Positions 1-12,400 of a DNA stretch of 64,000 bases are shown in pieces (position 1 is the stretch's first letter; the number at the start of each line of letters is the position of its first letter). The stretch comes from Sipunculus nudus (taxonomy: Eukaryota; Annelida; Sipuncula; Golfingiida; Sipunculidae), in the NCBI GenBank assembly GCA_026874595.1, contig CM049308.1, forward strand, positions 11,251,501-11,315,500. The letters are read 5' to 3'. The translations under genes and the position numbers were made by a program. Under the pieces are notes generated by a model. That model did no database searches and had not been told where the DNA came from. It worked only from the letters and a program-made list of their open reading frames with translations.

Positions 1-214
1 GAGCTACAGATCCTTATACACAAAGGTATAATCGAAAACACAGCACAATGTTTCCTATGCTCAGTAAAAAATCTAAACAACAACTGCTCACTTTTCATTT
101 TAAGTACATTTTTTCCTTTGACACAGTAAAGAACAATTTGAAATCAAGTGCTTTGTGAATATTAATTTTTGAGTCAAGTGAAGTCTGCTATCAGAGAAGC
201 AACTGATCACACAC

Positions 215-410
215 CTGGTTTTAAGAACTTCTCTTTTCTCACTACGATTGTAGAGTTCCTGTTCACGCTCCATCTCCGTCATCTCCGCCAGTCTCTTCCT
301 GTCCTCTTCATCTCCCATCAGATCGTCACCCAGCCCATCAAAAAACTCCTCCTCCCCCGAATCATCTCCACTAGAAGACCCGCTGCCACTACCCGAATCA
401 GATACTTCAC
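215..410 (-). CDS. RTF1: RTF1 coding exon 4 (start of histone modification domain)
   Basis: 196 bp between a TTATTTACAG acceptor and an AAAACCAG|GTGTGT donor. It encodes [39 protein letters not shown] and then the conserved [17 protein letters not shown]. It ends in phase 2, so at least one more exon must lie left of position 1. Positions 1-214 are intron, with nothing further visible. Confidence 0.92.
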
Positions 411-3400
411 CTGTAAATAAAATTAACTAAGCTGGTAAGCATTGTCAAAGCCTGGGGAAATATAATGGCTCAGGTGGCCACCTCTGCCATCAGAATAGAC
501 TTCTTTATCAGGATTAAGTTGGTCGTTTGCAGTGTAAGCATATCTCAACCTGGCATGAAAATAAAAATACAATTACTAGTGTGACTTTGGTATTTAATGT
601 GATAATTTTTATTATTCACAGATATGAACATGGCACAAGAGAAATTTTCAGGAAACTAATCTTTTGAAAAGAAAGGCTAACTGAAGCTTATTTGTACTAT
701 TTAGACAAAGTCAAATCTCTTATCCAAGATTCAGTGAACTACCAGGCATTCCATGTGTCAAGCTGTATTTGCAGAAAATGAAAATTTGGATGGTAAGGGT
801 TTTTTTATAGAGCATTCAAACACTATATGAAAATCAACATGCTTGTAATATCAAATAACATGGTTGTGCAGCCAAAACTTTTTAAAAAGGTTACACTATG
901 TTTATTACTCATTACTATATAATTATTCTATTACTACTGAATAAAGTTACAAATCAAGCTACAGAAATCCTTATGGTAGACAGCATTTAGATGACCAACG
1001 CCAAAGTCAATAGATCCTTCTACAGTTATGTCTCCCAATAAACATAACAGATTTAACTTGTAGATAAGAGACTTGGCTGTAATAATGCTGTTAAGTTGGC
1101 AGAATGATCATCATGGTGTCATTACAGTGAATAACAAAAGCTAGACCTACCTTCTTCTGGTTCACTTTGTTCCTGGTCACTGTCACTGTCAGAAGCCACT
1201 GTCACTTTTGTTTTCTTAGCTGCCACTTTCACTCTTTTCTTCTTTGAGCTGTTGCCTCCCATGGACCACTACATATTAAGTATAAGATGTATAAAATATC
1301 ACAGCCAGCGGTTCGTATGCATGAAAAGAAACTGCAATCTGGTGATTTTACCTCAGTTCACAAATAAAGGCTTAATCAGTACTTTCAATAGGAAATTTCT
1401 TGGGCTATCAGGCAAAAATTTTGGGGAGACCCCTCTGAGTTTAGAGCGTCCCAAGCAGAGATGATGTGTCCAAGTTTGAAGAGTTATGTAAAATTGAATC
1501 TTTTTTGTATTTTATGTAATTATAATATCATTATATGATATGAAATTGTATCATTACATTTGCTACAAGCCTCAGTTATCAACACGGTGTTTACACAACT
1601 GACGGGTTTGCTTGATGAGTCAGGTCTTTGACCACTACAAGGTGCTAAATCAGAACCAGGCGTCTGTAAGAGATTTTCACTTACTCCGTGTTCCTGGAAG
1701 TCCTGCTAAATATTATATTTATGTAATTATAAGCTGTGTGGCTATATCTGGACACATGAGGTTTTGGTGGATGGTTTTTATGAAGTCAATTTTTTTTATA
1801 GCACTTCAGACATCAAGGAACCACTGATTTATGGTACACCCTTGTTTCCAACATGTGACCAACAACATCCATCTTTCAGTCTGTTAGCAAAATGGTAGCC
1901 CTCATGAGTGGTTTTGAAATGTTTGCTAGGTCAGGGTTTGATAAGGGTATGGAAATATGACAGGAAAGTACTCCACAGTCTCAACTCTCAAGTTGGAAAT
2001 TTATCTGCACTGCAGAAAGAGCTGAGGCCATTAAACTAGATCTCCCTAGTAGAAGCCTTAGGGAGGCTCTTGTGAAGACTTTGCCCTCATCTACAAAGTA
2101 AAGGAACATAATCAGGCGCAATATTATGCCTATTCTTTCACACTATCAGTTAAGTTTTGCTTATACAAAAGTTTTCCAGCAAAACCATCCTAGCACACAG
2201 TCTCAGTACCTGTTTCACACATTGTTATGGCTCTGCATATTGGTAAACAAAGTCCACTATGTCTGTTTACCATAACAAGGCCGTGTGACCAGAGGTCTGA
2301 TTGTGAGCTGCAACACATAATGTTTCAGCCAGCGGAAATGTGAATTACACTTCTGAGCCAAGTCAGTCAGGGCATCTCCTGATTGACACGTGTTGTGGCT
2401 CCACGACGCACATGGCCCCATGCGCTGTGTTCATGTTGACACCTGTGATCATGCCCACTCCACTGTTTTTAACACTTATTAACAGGAGTAAGCAAAGGTT
2501 TTCACAGCAATATTTTGGCAGTTACAGATTTATTTTAAAGGGAAGAAGCTATTTTTTCATGTTAATTCAATATGCTTTATAGGTGACTGGACCCTTTTAA
2601 AGTAAAATACAACACTTTCCACCACTCCAAAGACACTGGGTTTACACCCCATTCACCCCAAATATCTGTCACACAGTATTTATGACTTCTCATGTATGTA
2701 CTTTGATATTGGAATGTGTTTCCTGAAGTAGTTCTCAATGATTTTATAAAAAGAAATGTAAATCCAAAATGGGTTATTTTACACAATAACTTAATTATGC
2801 TGCAAGACAGTATCAATAATTCACGGTGAATTCCATGATACAGCATGCCCCTTTAATGATTTTCTTGAGATTATAACTGATGAGACCTCAACACAGATCA
2901 ATCAGAGTTGAGCAAAGTAAGGGGTCTTACATCTTCATCACTGTCAGATGTAGAGGAATCTGAATCCTGCTCCATCTTCTTTGGACTCTTCTCCGCTTCC
3001 TCCTCCTCAGCTTGTTGCTTCTTTTTCTTCTTTAGAGAAGCCATCAGCTCCTGAAAACAGAAAAATTTCAATTTAACAAACATCCCTACTCTGTTGTAGT
3101 TGTTAAATTTTAACAACTCAGATCACATCATTCCACAAGTGACCCATGGGTCATGACGCTCAGCTGACTTGAATGCTTTTTGGTATGCAAGGAAATTTAC
3201 CAAGGACCTACCAGGATATTATGAAAAAAGTTTCTACGTCAAGCAGTTATGATTTGTGCCTTGACAACAACTGGCCAGCCGTGATTTATGAGTACAAAAA
3301 ATACAATAGAGAATTTTTGTTTTGCAGCCCAGAAGACTAACACAATTCTGATTTTCAAAGTGCTAAAAACACACAAAACACGCCTAACTTGCAAAATATT

Positions 3401-5938
3401 GGTCACAGTGACATACTTTTTTGTATTGCAAGGAAATTCATCATGGAACTACCTTGATGTACAGTTAGAAGTTGTAAGGTCAACCGGTTATCATTTGTGC
3501 CTTGTAAACTGACAGACGAACGGACAACCTGTGCTTAATATATAGGTGGCCCCACCAGTCTTCAGGAAATTATGGAACACTCCATGACCAATATGCATGG
3601 AAAGAATCATTGCAATCAATGTATCAGTCATTCAAATACTGGAGCTTTTGTATCAAATTTTTAATTATTCTGGGGGATGGGGGGGGGGGGGTACTTTCCA
3701 TGGATGAACATTAGAATTTGTGGCCTAGTGGTTACAATTTGTGCCTTGTCAGTCTAACTGGTTGCTCAAAATCATGTTTTTAGCCTGTAATTCACCAAAT
3801 TTAGGTCACCATGACCTAATTTCAGGTTATCCAGGAGATTTGCCTAGGACCTCCCTGGAAGTTTCTAGTTCTAACGTTTAGAATTTGTGACCTGTTAATG
3901 GACAGACTGCTTCATATGGAGGTCTCAAAATAAAGAAAAATATTGGAAAAAATACAGTTAGCACCACTAGTCTTCAGGAAATGATGTAACAATCCATGAT
4001 CAATTTGCATGGAAAGAATCATGGCAATCAATGTATTAGTTATTCAGATACTGAAGCTTTTGAATCAAACTTTTAATTTTTCTGCTGGGTACTTTCGAGC
4101 CCCTTAGCTTTCAGGACATAAGTCACAGTGACCTAATTTCATGTTTCCAAGGAGATTTTTTATGGAATGTGAAAAGGTTCTAGGCCTCGCAGATACAATC
4201 TGTGCCCCATCTGACTGACTAGGTGCTCAAAATCATGTTTCAGTATGCAGTTCACAAAATATAGGTCACCATGATCTCATTTCAGGTTTCTAAGGATTTG
4301 CCTAGGATCTTGATGGGTTTTCAGTTAGGATTTTCTAGGTCCAGCAGTAACGATTAATGCCCTGTTCACGGACTGTTGGATAGATGAACAGACAGACGGA
4401 CAAAGAACGATTGCTTATATAACTGTAACAGGCAACATATATGAATTCATACAAACTGACATGTTTATGCAATCAAATTATCACTAGTGAGCATATACAT
4501 ATGGATGGCTACTCTAGCATACCAATATATAGTCATGGCTAACAATCATACACCTTGATGGGCATTTTATAAAGCATTTCCTCCACGGGAAAATGTGTAG
4601 ATTTCATTTGGTAAGGGAGGGGGGTTAAGGTTTGTTATGCATACTGTTATAATCTTCCCTGGGAAAAGGGAGTCAGCTTAGCAGCATAAATGTCAAGGTC
4701 TCAGAAACAATGCTTATATTATTATAATCATAATGACACAAGAAGTATCAAAACAACATGATAAAAACAGGCTTGCATAGAAGACATTCAATTCACTAAC
4801 ATAGAAATACGAAACATTTATGATAAAATTTGCAGTTAAGGCTTTCACAAATGTTATAACCATTGAAGCAAAAAGATAAAAATGTGACTTTACAAAACAA
4901 ATCAGCTATACAAAGCACATGGCAAAGATATAAATTTTTTTTTATTTCATTCTAGTTAAAGTGAAATAAAAATTACATCAGGAATATAATCTATGTATAA
5001 CTGCAAAACTGGTCACATGGATCGTTAAAAACGCAGATGAACCAGCAAAACTACACTTTCCTTGCATTACAAATTTCTATTTAATGTTGTGTTGTAGGCG
5101 TGTTCATTTTTTTATTTGTACTTCTTCAGCATTTGCAACAAAAAATTTCTAATATCCATACGTTTAAATTCACAATTTTTGAATTTGAAAAATAGGCACA
5201 ATTAGCAGCATTTTCAGTTTCATCATATAGATGAAATTTAAACGAATAGTGTATTAAATTTCAGTTTCCAATTCAAAGGTCTGGGACTTTTACCAAAATT
5301 TTAAAGAAAAAGACAGTGAACTCAATCTAGTTGGTTTAGTCATTTGGAGGAATGTTCAGTTTTAAAATATCCAAGTATTTGCAGTACTGATCCGGAATGT
5401 GACTGTTCATAATTTGCGAGAAAATATATATTTCAATGTTCCTATAATCATGTAAAGGGTCATGGTTTTGTTATCAGTAGTTCCAGACATTTTGATAAAA
5501 GTACATGGTCTTCAGGTATTGCAAAAAAATGGCACTGGATTTGGACTGGGCTGCTTTTTGCGTTTATTTTTGCTCCATTTTGTTCCTTTCATCAAGTTTC
5601 AATTTTTCATGTTTCTGACAGCTCTGTGCAACAGAAAAATGTTGTTCATCGTTTTAGTCTTTGGAACATTTTTGTTGACCATCTGCCAATTAATAGAAAT
5701 ATCTGACAGAGTACGAATGTGCGCAGCAAATGCCCCGGTCCGAATCCAAGCCAGTGACCGCAGACTAACTACCACGGGCAGACTTCATCTTAGCTTTAAC
5801 TGGTGGCTTTACACCGAATGGCAATTGAAGTTCAATTGTTGGCTCAAAGAGGAGTCGTACCTCTTCAAGTTCGGAGCCACTGCCACTATCATCACTGTCA
5901 GAAGAGATAAGAGCAGCACTCTTTTTCCTTTTCACCAT
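215..5938 (-). CDS. RTF1: RTF1, RNA polymerase-associated protein (5' part: coding exons 1-4; remainder off window)
   Basis: RTF1 works with the Paf1 complex on elongating RNA polymerase II and promotes H2B ubiquitination through its histone modification domain (family knowledge). Four coding exons are visible: 5861-5938, 2931-3050, 1151-1268 and 215-410. Their joins are in phase 0, 0 and 1, all with GT-AG introns, giving the first ~171 residues. The protein starts MVKRKKSA, then has Ser/Asp-rich acidic stretches ([15 protein letters not shown]), a Lys-rich basic patch ([11 protein letters not shown]) and the strongly conserved block [20 protein letters not shown] followed by [15 protein letters not shown]. 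That block matches the start of the histone modification domain in vertebrate RTF1. The Plus3 domain is not in the window. The ATG at 5938 is the first in frame and matches the family start. The gene is divergent from ZFYVE1, with a transposon between them. Confidence 0.93.
411..2930. other. RTF1 introns 2 and 3 (411-1150 and 1269-2930)
   Basis: Apart from exon 3 (1151-1268) this stretch is AT-rich intron. I see no convincing coding sequence, RNA gene or repeat; the short open frames here have no recognisable protein character. Confidence 0.6.
1151..1268 (-). CDS. RTF1: RTF1 coding exon 3
   Basis: 118 bp between a TATGTAG acceptor and a GAAGAAG|GTAGGT donor. It encodes [15 protein letters not shown], a basic stretch, and then [16 protein letters not shown]; it ends in phase 1. 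The W followed by small and Lys residues corresponds to the vertebrate DDEWTFGSNKNKKK segment. Confidence 0.88.
2931..3050 (-). CDS. RTF1: RTF1 coding exon 2
   Basis: 40 codons between a TTTTCAG acceptor and a GAT|GTAAG donor, phase 0 at both ends. It begins [11 protein letters not shown], completing the conserved E-x-x-(E)ELL/M-x-SL motif of the RTF1 N-terminus, and ends in STSDSDED. Confidence 0.9.
3133..4420 (-). repeat. Dispersed repeat of the AGCTCAGCTGA/GTCCGTC family, inverted, with an internal ~412-bp tandem duplication
   Basis: Inside RTF1 intron 1. Near 3136-3166 is the reverse complement of the family's 3' end (AGTGACCCATGGGTCATGAC, then GCTCAGCTGAC). At about 4390-4415 is CAGACAGACGGACAAAG, the reverse complement of the family's 5' GTCCGTC region. 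Between them, 3549-3960 and 3961-4390 are two diverged copies of the same unit (both start with CAC(C/T)AGTCTTCAGGAAAT, offset 412). The first copy is preceded by a one-base variant of the recurrent palindrome (GGTGGCCCCACC). Confidence 0.65.
4421..5860. other. Rest of RTF1 intron 1
   Basis: AT-rich intron sequence. The plus-strand open frame at 5462-5962 runs antisense across RTF1 exon 1 and has no recognisable domain, so I treat it as chance. Nothing else stands out. Confidence 0.55.
5861..5938 (-). CDS. RTF1: RTF1 coding exon 1
   Basis: 26 codons from the ATG at 5938-5936 to a GAAGAG|GTACGA donor. It encodes [14 protein letters not shown] followed by an acidic Ser/Asp run ending ELEE, and ends in phase 0. 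No other in-frame ATG lies just upstream. Confidence 0.9.
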
Positions 5939-6042
5939 TTTTGGGGCTACCTCAACTTGTGATACACACAATTTTTACAAGAAAAGACCAAGTCGATTTT
6001 CTCTGGATCTGTTGCCCTCCGGTTTGGGAGGAACAGTGCCGC

Positions 6043-6350
6043 GGCAATAAATAAAACTCGGAAGTCGGAAGTCGGAAGCCTTCGGAAGTCGGAAGCCGTT
6101 TTATTTTTTAGTATAATTTTAAAAATAACGAACAAATCGACAAGTTTTTGTGTTAAAACGGAAGATATAGACACCCTTTTTTATACCAGAAAGTTTCAAA
6201 GATATATATAAACATATATGAAAATTAAAGCATAATTAATGCGTCGGGAGCCTCTCGGAAGTCATCCTGAAGTGACAGATGATGCTCAAAATGCATAAAA
6301 CTCGGAAGTCAAGCCACAGTATATCAACCGACAACGACACAAAAAGGGTC
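6043..6350 (+). repeat. Left terminal inverted repeat of the Mutator-like element
   Basis: Tandem CGGAAGT motifs at 6057-6105, a second block near 6241-6270 (GCGTCGGGAGCCTCTCGG) and a third at 6300-6311. All three are mirrored at 7919-8230. Confidence 0.88.
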
Positions 6351-7918
6351 TTAAGTTGCATCAACCCAAATATTAATTTAGGTAATATTTATATATGTAT
6401 TTGAATAAAATCAAAATGTATATGAATAACAAAATAATATATAAATTGATATTGAAATGTAAAACATGAATATAAAATACTATAATAACAAATAAAACAA
6501 AAAGTATAATATAAAACAGATTTGTTTTGGTATTCTCTATTTTATTCATTGAACAAATACATACATGATGCAAAATATAATTACATAATAACAAGTATAT
6601 TAAAATGTATACACAATGTGTTAAATAACATATATAGATGACGATACAATTATATATTCATTCAACAGCGATATAATTTGATATTAAATTATATTATATG
6701 ATAAAATATCATATATTATAAAAGTACAATATAATCAATATTCCTAAATTAAGTAAGACAAAGTTATATAAGTCAATATAAATTAATATATGAAATTATT
6801 AAATTGTATATAATATGAGTATTTATATATCCATTCATTTATGTGATAATTTATCCCCTCCACCCAGCGAGTTATTCTAACAAATAAAATGGATAACAGA
6901 TGGCAGAAAAGATTTAAGGTGGCGATTCCTCCTATTAGTTTGTAACTGATTACAATCTATGTAATATTTCATTACGTTACCTTAAGGCACACGCGTTTCC
7001 TTGTTCTTATTGCCTGATCTTTAGTTAGCATAAACATTTTATGAAGCTGTTCTTAAAATGTTTCCAAAACAGAATGTGGCTTTAAAGTGTAAAATTAAAA
7101 AAATGTTCTATGGAATCATATAATAATGTAATATCCTTCCTACATAAATTATTTTGATTAAGCTAAAATTAAAATATAAAGATACTGTTATAATTTATAT
7201 CAATGTTTTTGCAACATCACATGCCTTTTTTTTAAATCTTTCACAGTTATATGTAGTTTTATATATTTTTAAATTTTCGAAATATTTTGGAAGTGTTTTT
7301 ATAATGTTTTATGCAAATTGTCTGTGCTATGTTCTAAAAATGTTTCCTGATACGTTGGGTGATCAGTATTCAGCAAGCCTTGGAGAGTTATATGCATTCC
7401 ACATCCATATAAAGCATCCTAATGCATGGATAAAATTTAGTTTAATTTATATTGTATATAGCACCCTAATGGATAAAATAAATTAGTTTTATTATTACAA
7501 AACTGAATGGACTTTTCTTACGGTTTTACCAGTTTCTGCAAGGATGCGACAGTTTGATACTTTTTTACATTAATATAAAAATTTATACATGTATTTTATC
7601 AAATACTTGAATAGTATTATATATGTAAAATTATTATAATACAAATAAATGTTGTTTAAGTTATACTTAATTTTTTTTATATGATATAATATTTTATTCT
7701 AAAAGAATTATTACACTATTTTGATAAAATTACGAAATTTAAAATGCTTTTATATTTTATTTATAAAAAATAACACTCCATATTAAAATATTACGTCACG
7801 ATATGATATATAATGTATTACATTTGAATGTATATTTCAGCATTTATTTTTTTATATATTTTATATATAATTATGTTTAATTAGTAATATACATTATAAT
7901 TTTATTCAAATACATAAA

Positions 7919-8230
7919 GACTTTTTTCTGTGTCATTAATTGTCGGTTGGTGCTATGGTCTTGACTTCCGAGTTTTATGCATTTTGAACATCATCTGACA
8001 CCTCAGGATGACTTCCGAGAGGCTTCCGACGCATTAAAAATGCTTTAATTTTCATATATGGGAATATACGTTTGTGCAACTTCCTGGTTTTGCAAAGGAG
8101 GTCTATATCTTACATTTTAACACGAAAAAGTGTTGGTATGATCGTTATTTTTAACATTATAGTAAAAATTAAAACGGCTTCCGACTTCCGAAGGCTTCCG
8201 ACTTCCGACTTCCGAGTTTTATTTATTGCC
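7919..8230 (-). repeat. Right terminal inverted repeat of the Mutator-like element
   Basis: Reverse complement of 6043-6350, with the blocks in mirrored order (GACTTCCGAG near 7963, CTCGG-type block near 8010-8032, terminal CTTCCGACTTCCG run at 8178-8217). Confidence 0.88.
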
Positions 8231-8239
8231 CAGTGCCGC

Positions 8240-8549
8240 AGTAAATATGCTGATTTACTTTGATTGGTCAATTCGTGACAGCTGGCAAATCTAACAAAGA
8301 AGTTTAAGTGTTTAACACTGAAAAATTATGATGTGTTTTTTTAAATAAAAATTTGAACACATTAATGTTATTTAAAATGGAACTATTTAGTTCTATTATT
8401 ATTTTGTTCCCGAAATCCCAACGTCCTTGACCTTTTGACAAAATGATTCATCAAGACAACAACAATCACTGACAACTTGACTTGTCAAAAGGGGACTTCC
8501 CGATTTCGGACCATGACCAGGCCTCAGTTGAGAATGACGCGGTAGAGCT
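8240..8549 (+). promoter_or_regulatory. ZFYVE1 5' flank / 5' UTR, with an inverted CCAAT box and a short upstream ORF
   Basis: An inverted CCAAT box (TGATTGGTCA) lies at 8261-8270. Upstream of the ZFYVE1 ATG is a ten-codon open frame, 8513-8545 (ATG ACC AGG ... CGG TAG, with a second in-frame ATG at 8534), whose stop ends 4 nt before the main start. The transcription start is not visible from sequence, so whether the uORF is in the mRNA is an inference. Confidence 0.45.
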
Positions 8550-9470
8550 ATGGCCCAGAGAATCAAGAAACACATCAAAACTCGGTCATCTAAGGTATAT
8601 TGTCAGGAAAAATTCGCCTGCCAAGGGGAGAGGGCGGAGGCGGTTTATGAGTGTGAAGACTGTGGCAGTAGACAGTGCCACTCTTGTGATGTAAAATTGC
8701 ATGAGCTTGAGAAACTCCGCTTCCATGATCGTAAGCGTATAAATCCTCCTCCACCAGAGAGGTTATGTCAGCAAAAATGCCGTGACATCAATTATGCCGA
8801 TGTAACCTGCAATGAATGTGAATCCAACTTTTGTTTTGAATGTTTTGATAAAATGCACACTGGCAAAAAATCAGCCCACAGAAAGACCCCGTTTAGCATA
8901 CTGCGTGATATGGCAAGGGAGTCCAACAGAAATATTCAAGATAAACATTTAGATGAGAAATCAAGTGACAGTACTAAATCTGAAACCCGTGACAGCTCTC
9001 TGATATTAGATTTAGATGTAAACGGAGCCCGGACTCCCAGCAGCGCAGTAGGTGTATATAACGTGCAACCAGAGGCTATCAAACCTATGTCCCCGTTAGA
9101 TTTTGCTGATGATTCCTTTACATATTTTTCTCTGCCACAGGATGCAGATCCTGCTGATAACATGATGAGTGCTGAAGTGCAGCAAGCAAAATTACGAGCG
9201 CACGGTGGTTTGTCTGCCAAAGACAAGACAAAAGCCAATGGTACTGTAAGTCACAAACAGGCATCACAGAAAACGATCAACGTTGATATCGCTGCAACCA
9301 TTGGCACTGCAGTTGACATCGTGGACACAAAACTGATGAAAACCAGTGTGCTTGACGAAGTTCTTGATGAAGGAGACAGTTTAGAAAACCAGAATCCACT
9401 AAATGGACATGATGATGAATACAAACATTACAAGAGCTTTATGCTTGCAGATGACCAAGAAAATCTGAAG
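8550..9470 (+). CDS. ZFYVE1: ZFYVE1 coding exon 1 (zinc fingers plus lineage-specific insertion)
   Basis: 307 codons from the ATG to AAATCTGAAG|GTAAAA, phase 0. Residues 18-104 hold paired Cys/His motifs (CxxC-type: YECEDCGSRQCHSC, then CNECESNFCFECF), aligning with the human DFCP1 N-terminus. Residues ~116-298 are low in Cys, rich in Ser/Asp and poorly matched to vertebrates; they include DDSFTYFSLPQD (187-198). The exon ends SFMLADDQENLK, matching human SFLLVDENEEIQ. Confidence 0.93.
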
Positions 9471-12400
9471 GTAAAATACAATATTTCTATTTAAAATTGT
9501 CCTCAAAAATGTTTTTATTCATTTGCCACTTGTCCAGTTTTTCACAGGCATTAGTGAATTTCAATTTATGAAATTTGATATATTTTTATTCAGAATTGTT
9601 TTATTGTAAATTTATTATCACACTGCTACTAGCTTGAAAAAATTGAAATCCGTAGTGTATTTAAACATAAATAGCTTCTATTAAAAACGATAATTAATAC
9701 AAATATTTTCAAATTACAAAAGGTACATTAAAAAGCATGAATAGTCTGTTGATGTGTATATATGTTAAAAGTAGAGTTTTGCATTACATTTTAAAATGTA
9801 AACAATTGTAATCAATTAAGATTACTGATTATGGTTGCCCCAACCCTGGCTCTATCCCAGATTGTCCCAGACTCTTGAATTGAGGCATCCTCCCAGAGAA
9901 GTGTGGTGTTTACTTCTGCTGTTTTCTTAGCAACACTATATGAAATCACCAGGCAGTGGGACTGTTCCGTGGTCATGGTCAAATATAGGCAAAGCCCTGC
10001 TAACTTGGACATATCTGCTGTGTATATACTATACCCAGGCACTAGAGCCAGTGTTCAGACTCCCTCTGATCATCAGTCTCTTATTGTTCAGACTCCCTCT
10101 CAAGCTCAGTGTTCTCCACTAGAAATTCTGATAGGCTGGTGGTAAGTGCGGTCGAACCAGGCCTGGTGCTTACCTGTTGTACGTCAAGCATTTTTTATTG
10201 TCTGATTAAAAATTTAATCTACATGGCCTTTTTTATGCATGTAAGAACATTGAGAGCAAGAGGAAGGGCATGTGTAATTTGTTTGTATGAGCTGTCATAC
10301 GAACAACAAATATAATGCAAATATAGAAATTTATTGTATCAGCCACACTTATAGACCAGCTGTTATGACAGCACACTGAGTGAATATACCTTCCTAGAAG
10401 CCACAGTCAGAATATGTATCAATGTTAACCAATATCCAGGCATTGTGTAATTAAAAAGCAATTAGGGAACTAGGGAGTTGTGGCTTCTCTTAGCAGTGGG
10501 CTGTCTTATACCCATCCAGGAACCTGATGTCACTGGCTGTGATGATAAGATCCTAGCACTGACACCAGCTTAATTACTCCAGGCTAACAATCACTCAGCA
10601 AGACCCCTTCCAGGGTCAGTCTGTAAGGCCAGTCCATGTTACCCCTGACCACTGTATGTCTGGCAGGGACAGGGAAAGGGTGGGGGGTAACATTTAAGGC
10701 TGTCAGTGAGAAATGAAAGGCTGGTGGTTGGCCAGGCTATATTGGCTGGTGGAGAACCCTAAAGCAGATGTGATTACAGGTACATGAATGTACCAGCAGA
10801 GTATCCCTTTGTTAAGCAAAGTGTGAAATATAGTGAACCCATGCCCCAGGTGTAGCTGTGATGGCTATGGATATTTAAATCTTCTTAATTTATTCACTGA
10901 TATATTTTACTTACCATGATTTTATTCTTTAATAAATCACAAAGTAAGATTGAAATTCACTGTACGTCTTAAAGAAGTTTGACAAATGGACTTGTTAAAA
11001 AAAAAGGAAAATTATTGAAATCATCCATAATACTGATTTTGTATGTATTAACTATTATAAGGAAAATAACTGATATATCTAAGTTTATATTGAATCATTG
11101 GTCATGATATCGTAGTTTATTGCCTGGGTCATGAATTTTGTTGAAAGAAACTAGCTGTTGGGAGAAATGTTTATATATTTTCAGTCTAACTTTTGTAAAT
11201 TATTGTACATCTATATATTAATATGATATTTGTATGACAACTTAATTTTCAAAATATATGTTATATGTGGTCTTTTTTGTAATAATAATAATAATAAGCT
11301 TCAAGATAAAATCTGTTAGAGGGCTTAAACTGGTAATTCTCTCAACCTTCAAATATCATTCTTATTTATATTCTTCTTCTTCTTGTAATTATTATTATGA
11401 TTCAGCTATCAGGAAAGACAGATGATTCAGCTTCAGTTTTAAAGCATCTGAATACATCTTCATGTCTTTATTCTAATGCTTTCCTTGCAATATAAATACC
11501 ATCTTTCACCAAAGATATTCCACTACCGTAGATAATCCACACCCCCATTCAGATCCACAATTTTGATGGAAAAAACAGTAACCCTGTGTATTATATGCAC
11601 CTCATTCCTGACCAAAATTCTGGATGACGTATGTTTTATTTCCGATAGTTATTGGAAAATTTACTGGTTCTGTGGCATTGAACTTTTGAAAATAACAGTT
11701 GGACCGACTTACCAAAGTTTCTTAGATCTAGTACAGCTATCAGATCATTGCAATTGAAATTAAAGCAAATTGTCTATTTTCCTTTGGTTGTCAAGTGTTA
11801 AGAAAGGTTTTCAATCAGGCCTGAATGTAATTGGTTGATGTAAGATGTAACTTAAAAATGGCAGAGTACAATGAGAACACCTGATGGCCATGCTGCCCAT
11901 GAGCATCCCTTGCATCCATTTCAAATCGGGGCCTAACTGAATTTGTGCATGTACGTATCCAGGATCCTGTAGGGAGAGGGCACGGGAGCTGAAGCCAGAC
12001 ACAGCTGTGATCACATAACTGATCAATCTTATCATGAAGCTGTCAAGTCAACAGTAGGCTATTTAAAGCAAAGGAAGCAATCGCATTTAAAACAGTGTTC
12101 TTCACTCGAGTCAAGTTGTTTTTAAAGTGATTAGTGTGCAATGGATCATTTCCCTGTGAAAGAAGTCCCATGGCCCCTACTGTCACCATTGCTAGCACGT
12201 ATAGAACTAACTACCAACTAACGGTCATGCACAGTCATGCATAATTCAGTTGGCATATCATTAGTTCTCTCGGGTTGCAATCCATATCAAAGGTATATAT
12301 GAAGTATTTTAAAATTTTTCATTCACTTAAAAATCCCTTATTGTCCCTTAATACCAGCTGACATTTTGGTTGTCAAACGTAACACAAATTAGTCTAAGCT

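Larger units (their letters stand above)
6034..8239. mobile_element. Mutator-like non-autonomous DNA transposon with 9-bp target-site duplication
   Basis: The element proper is 6043-8230 (2188 bp). It begins GGCAATAAATAAAACTCGG and ends with the exact reverse complement. The terminal inverted repeats are ~308 and ~312 bp (6043-6350 and 7919-8230); their outer ~57 bp are identical, and differences and small indels appear further in. The same 9 bp, CAGTGCCGC, flank it at 6034-6042 and 8231-8239. Long inverted repeats with a 9-bp duplication are the hallmark of the Mutator superfamily. The repeats carry reiterated CGGAAGT units. The ~1.57 kb interior is extremely AT-rich and shows no transposase, so it is non-autonomous. 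It sits between the divergent RTF1 and ZFYVE1 starts. Confidence 0.88.

Noticed and set aside
5462-5962. 166-residue plus-strand open frame, the longest outside the three genes apart from exon frames
   Set aside because: It runs antisense across RTF1 exon 1 and intron 1, has a Phe/Leu-rich composition expected of AT-rich intron, and shows no domain.
6373-7486. Open frames inside the Mutator-like element (for example 7154-7486), as a transposase
   Set aside because: Low-complexity Ile/Tyr/Phe/Lys translations of AT-rich DNA without transposase motifs.
8482-8694. Overlapping frame at the ZFYVE1 start
   Set aside because: It begins with TTG, not ATG, and overlaps zinc-finger coding sequence in another frame.
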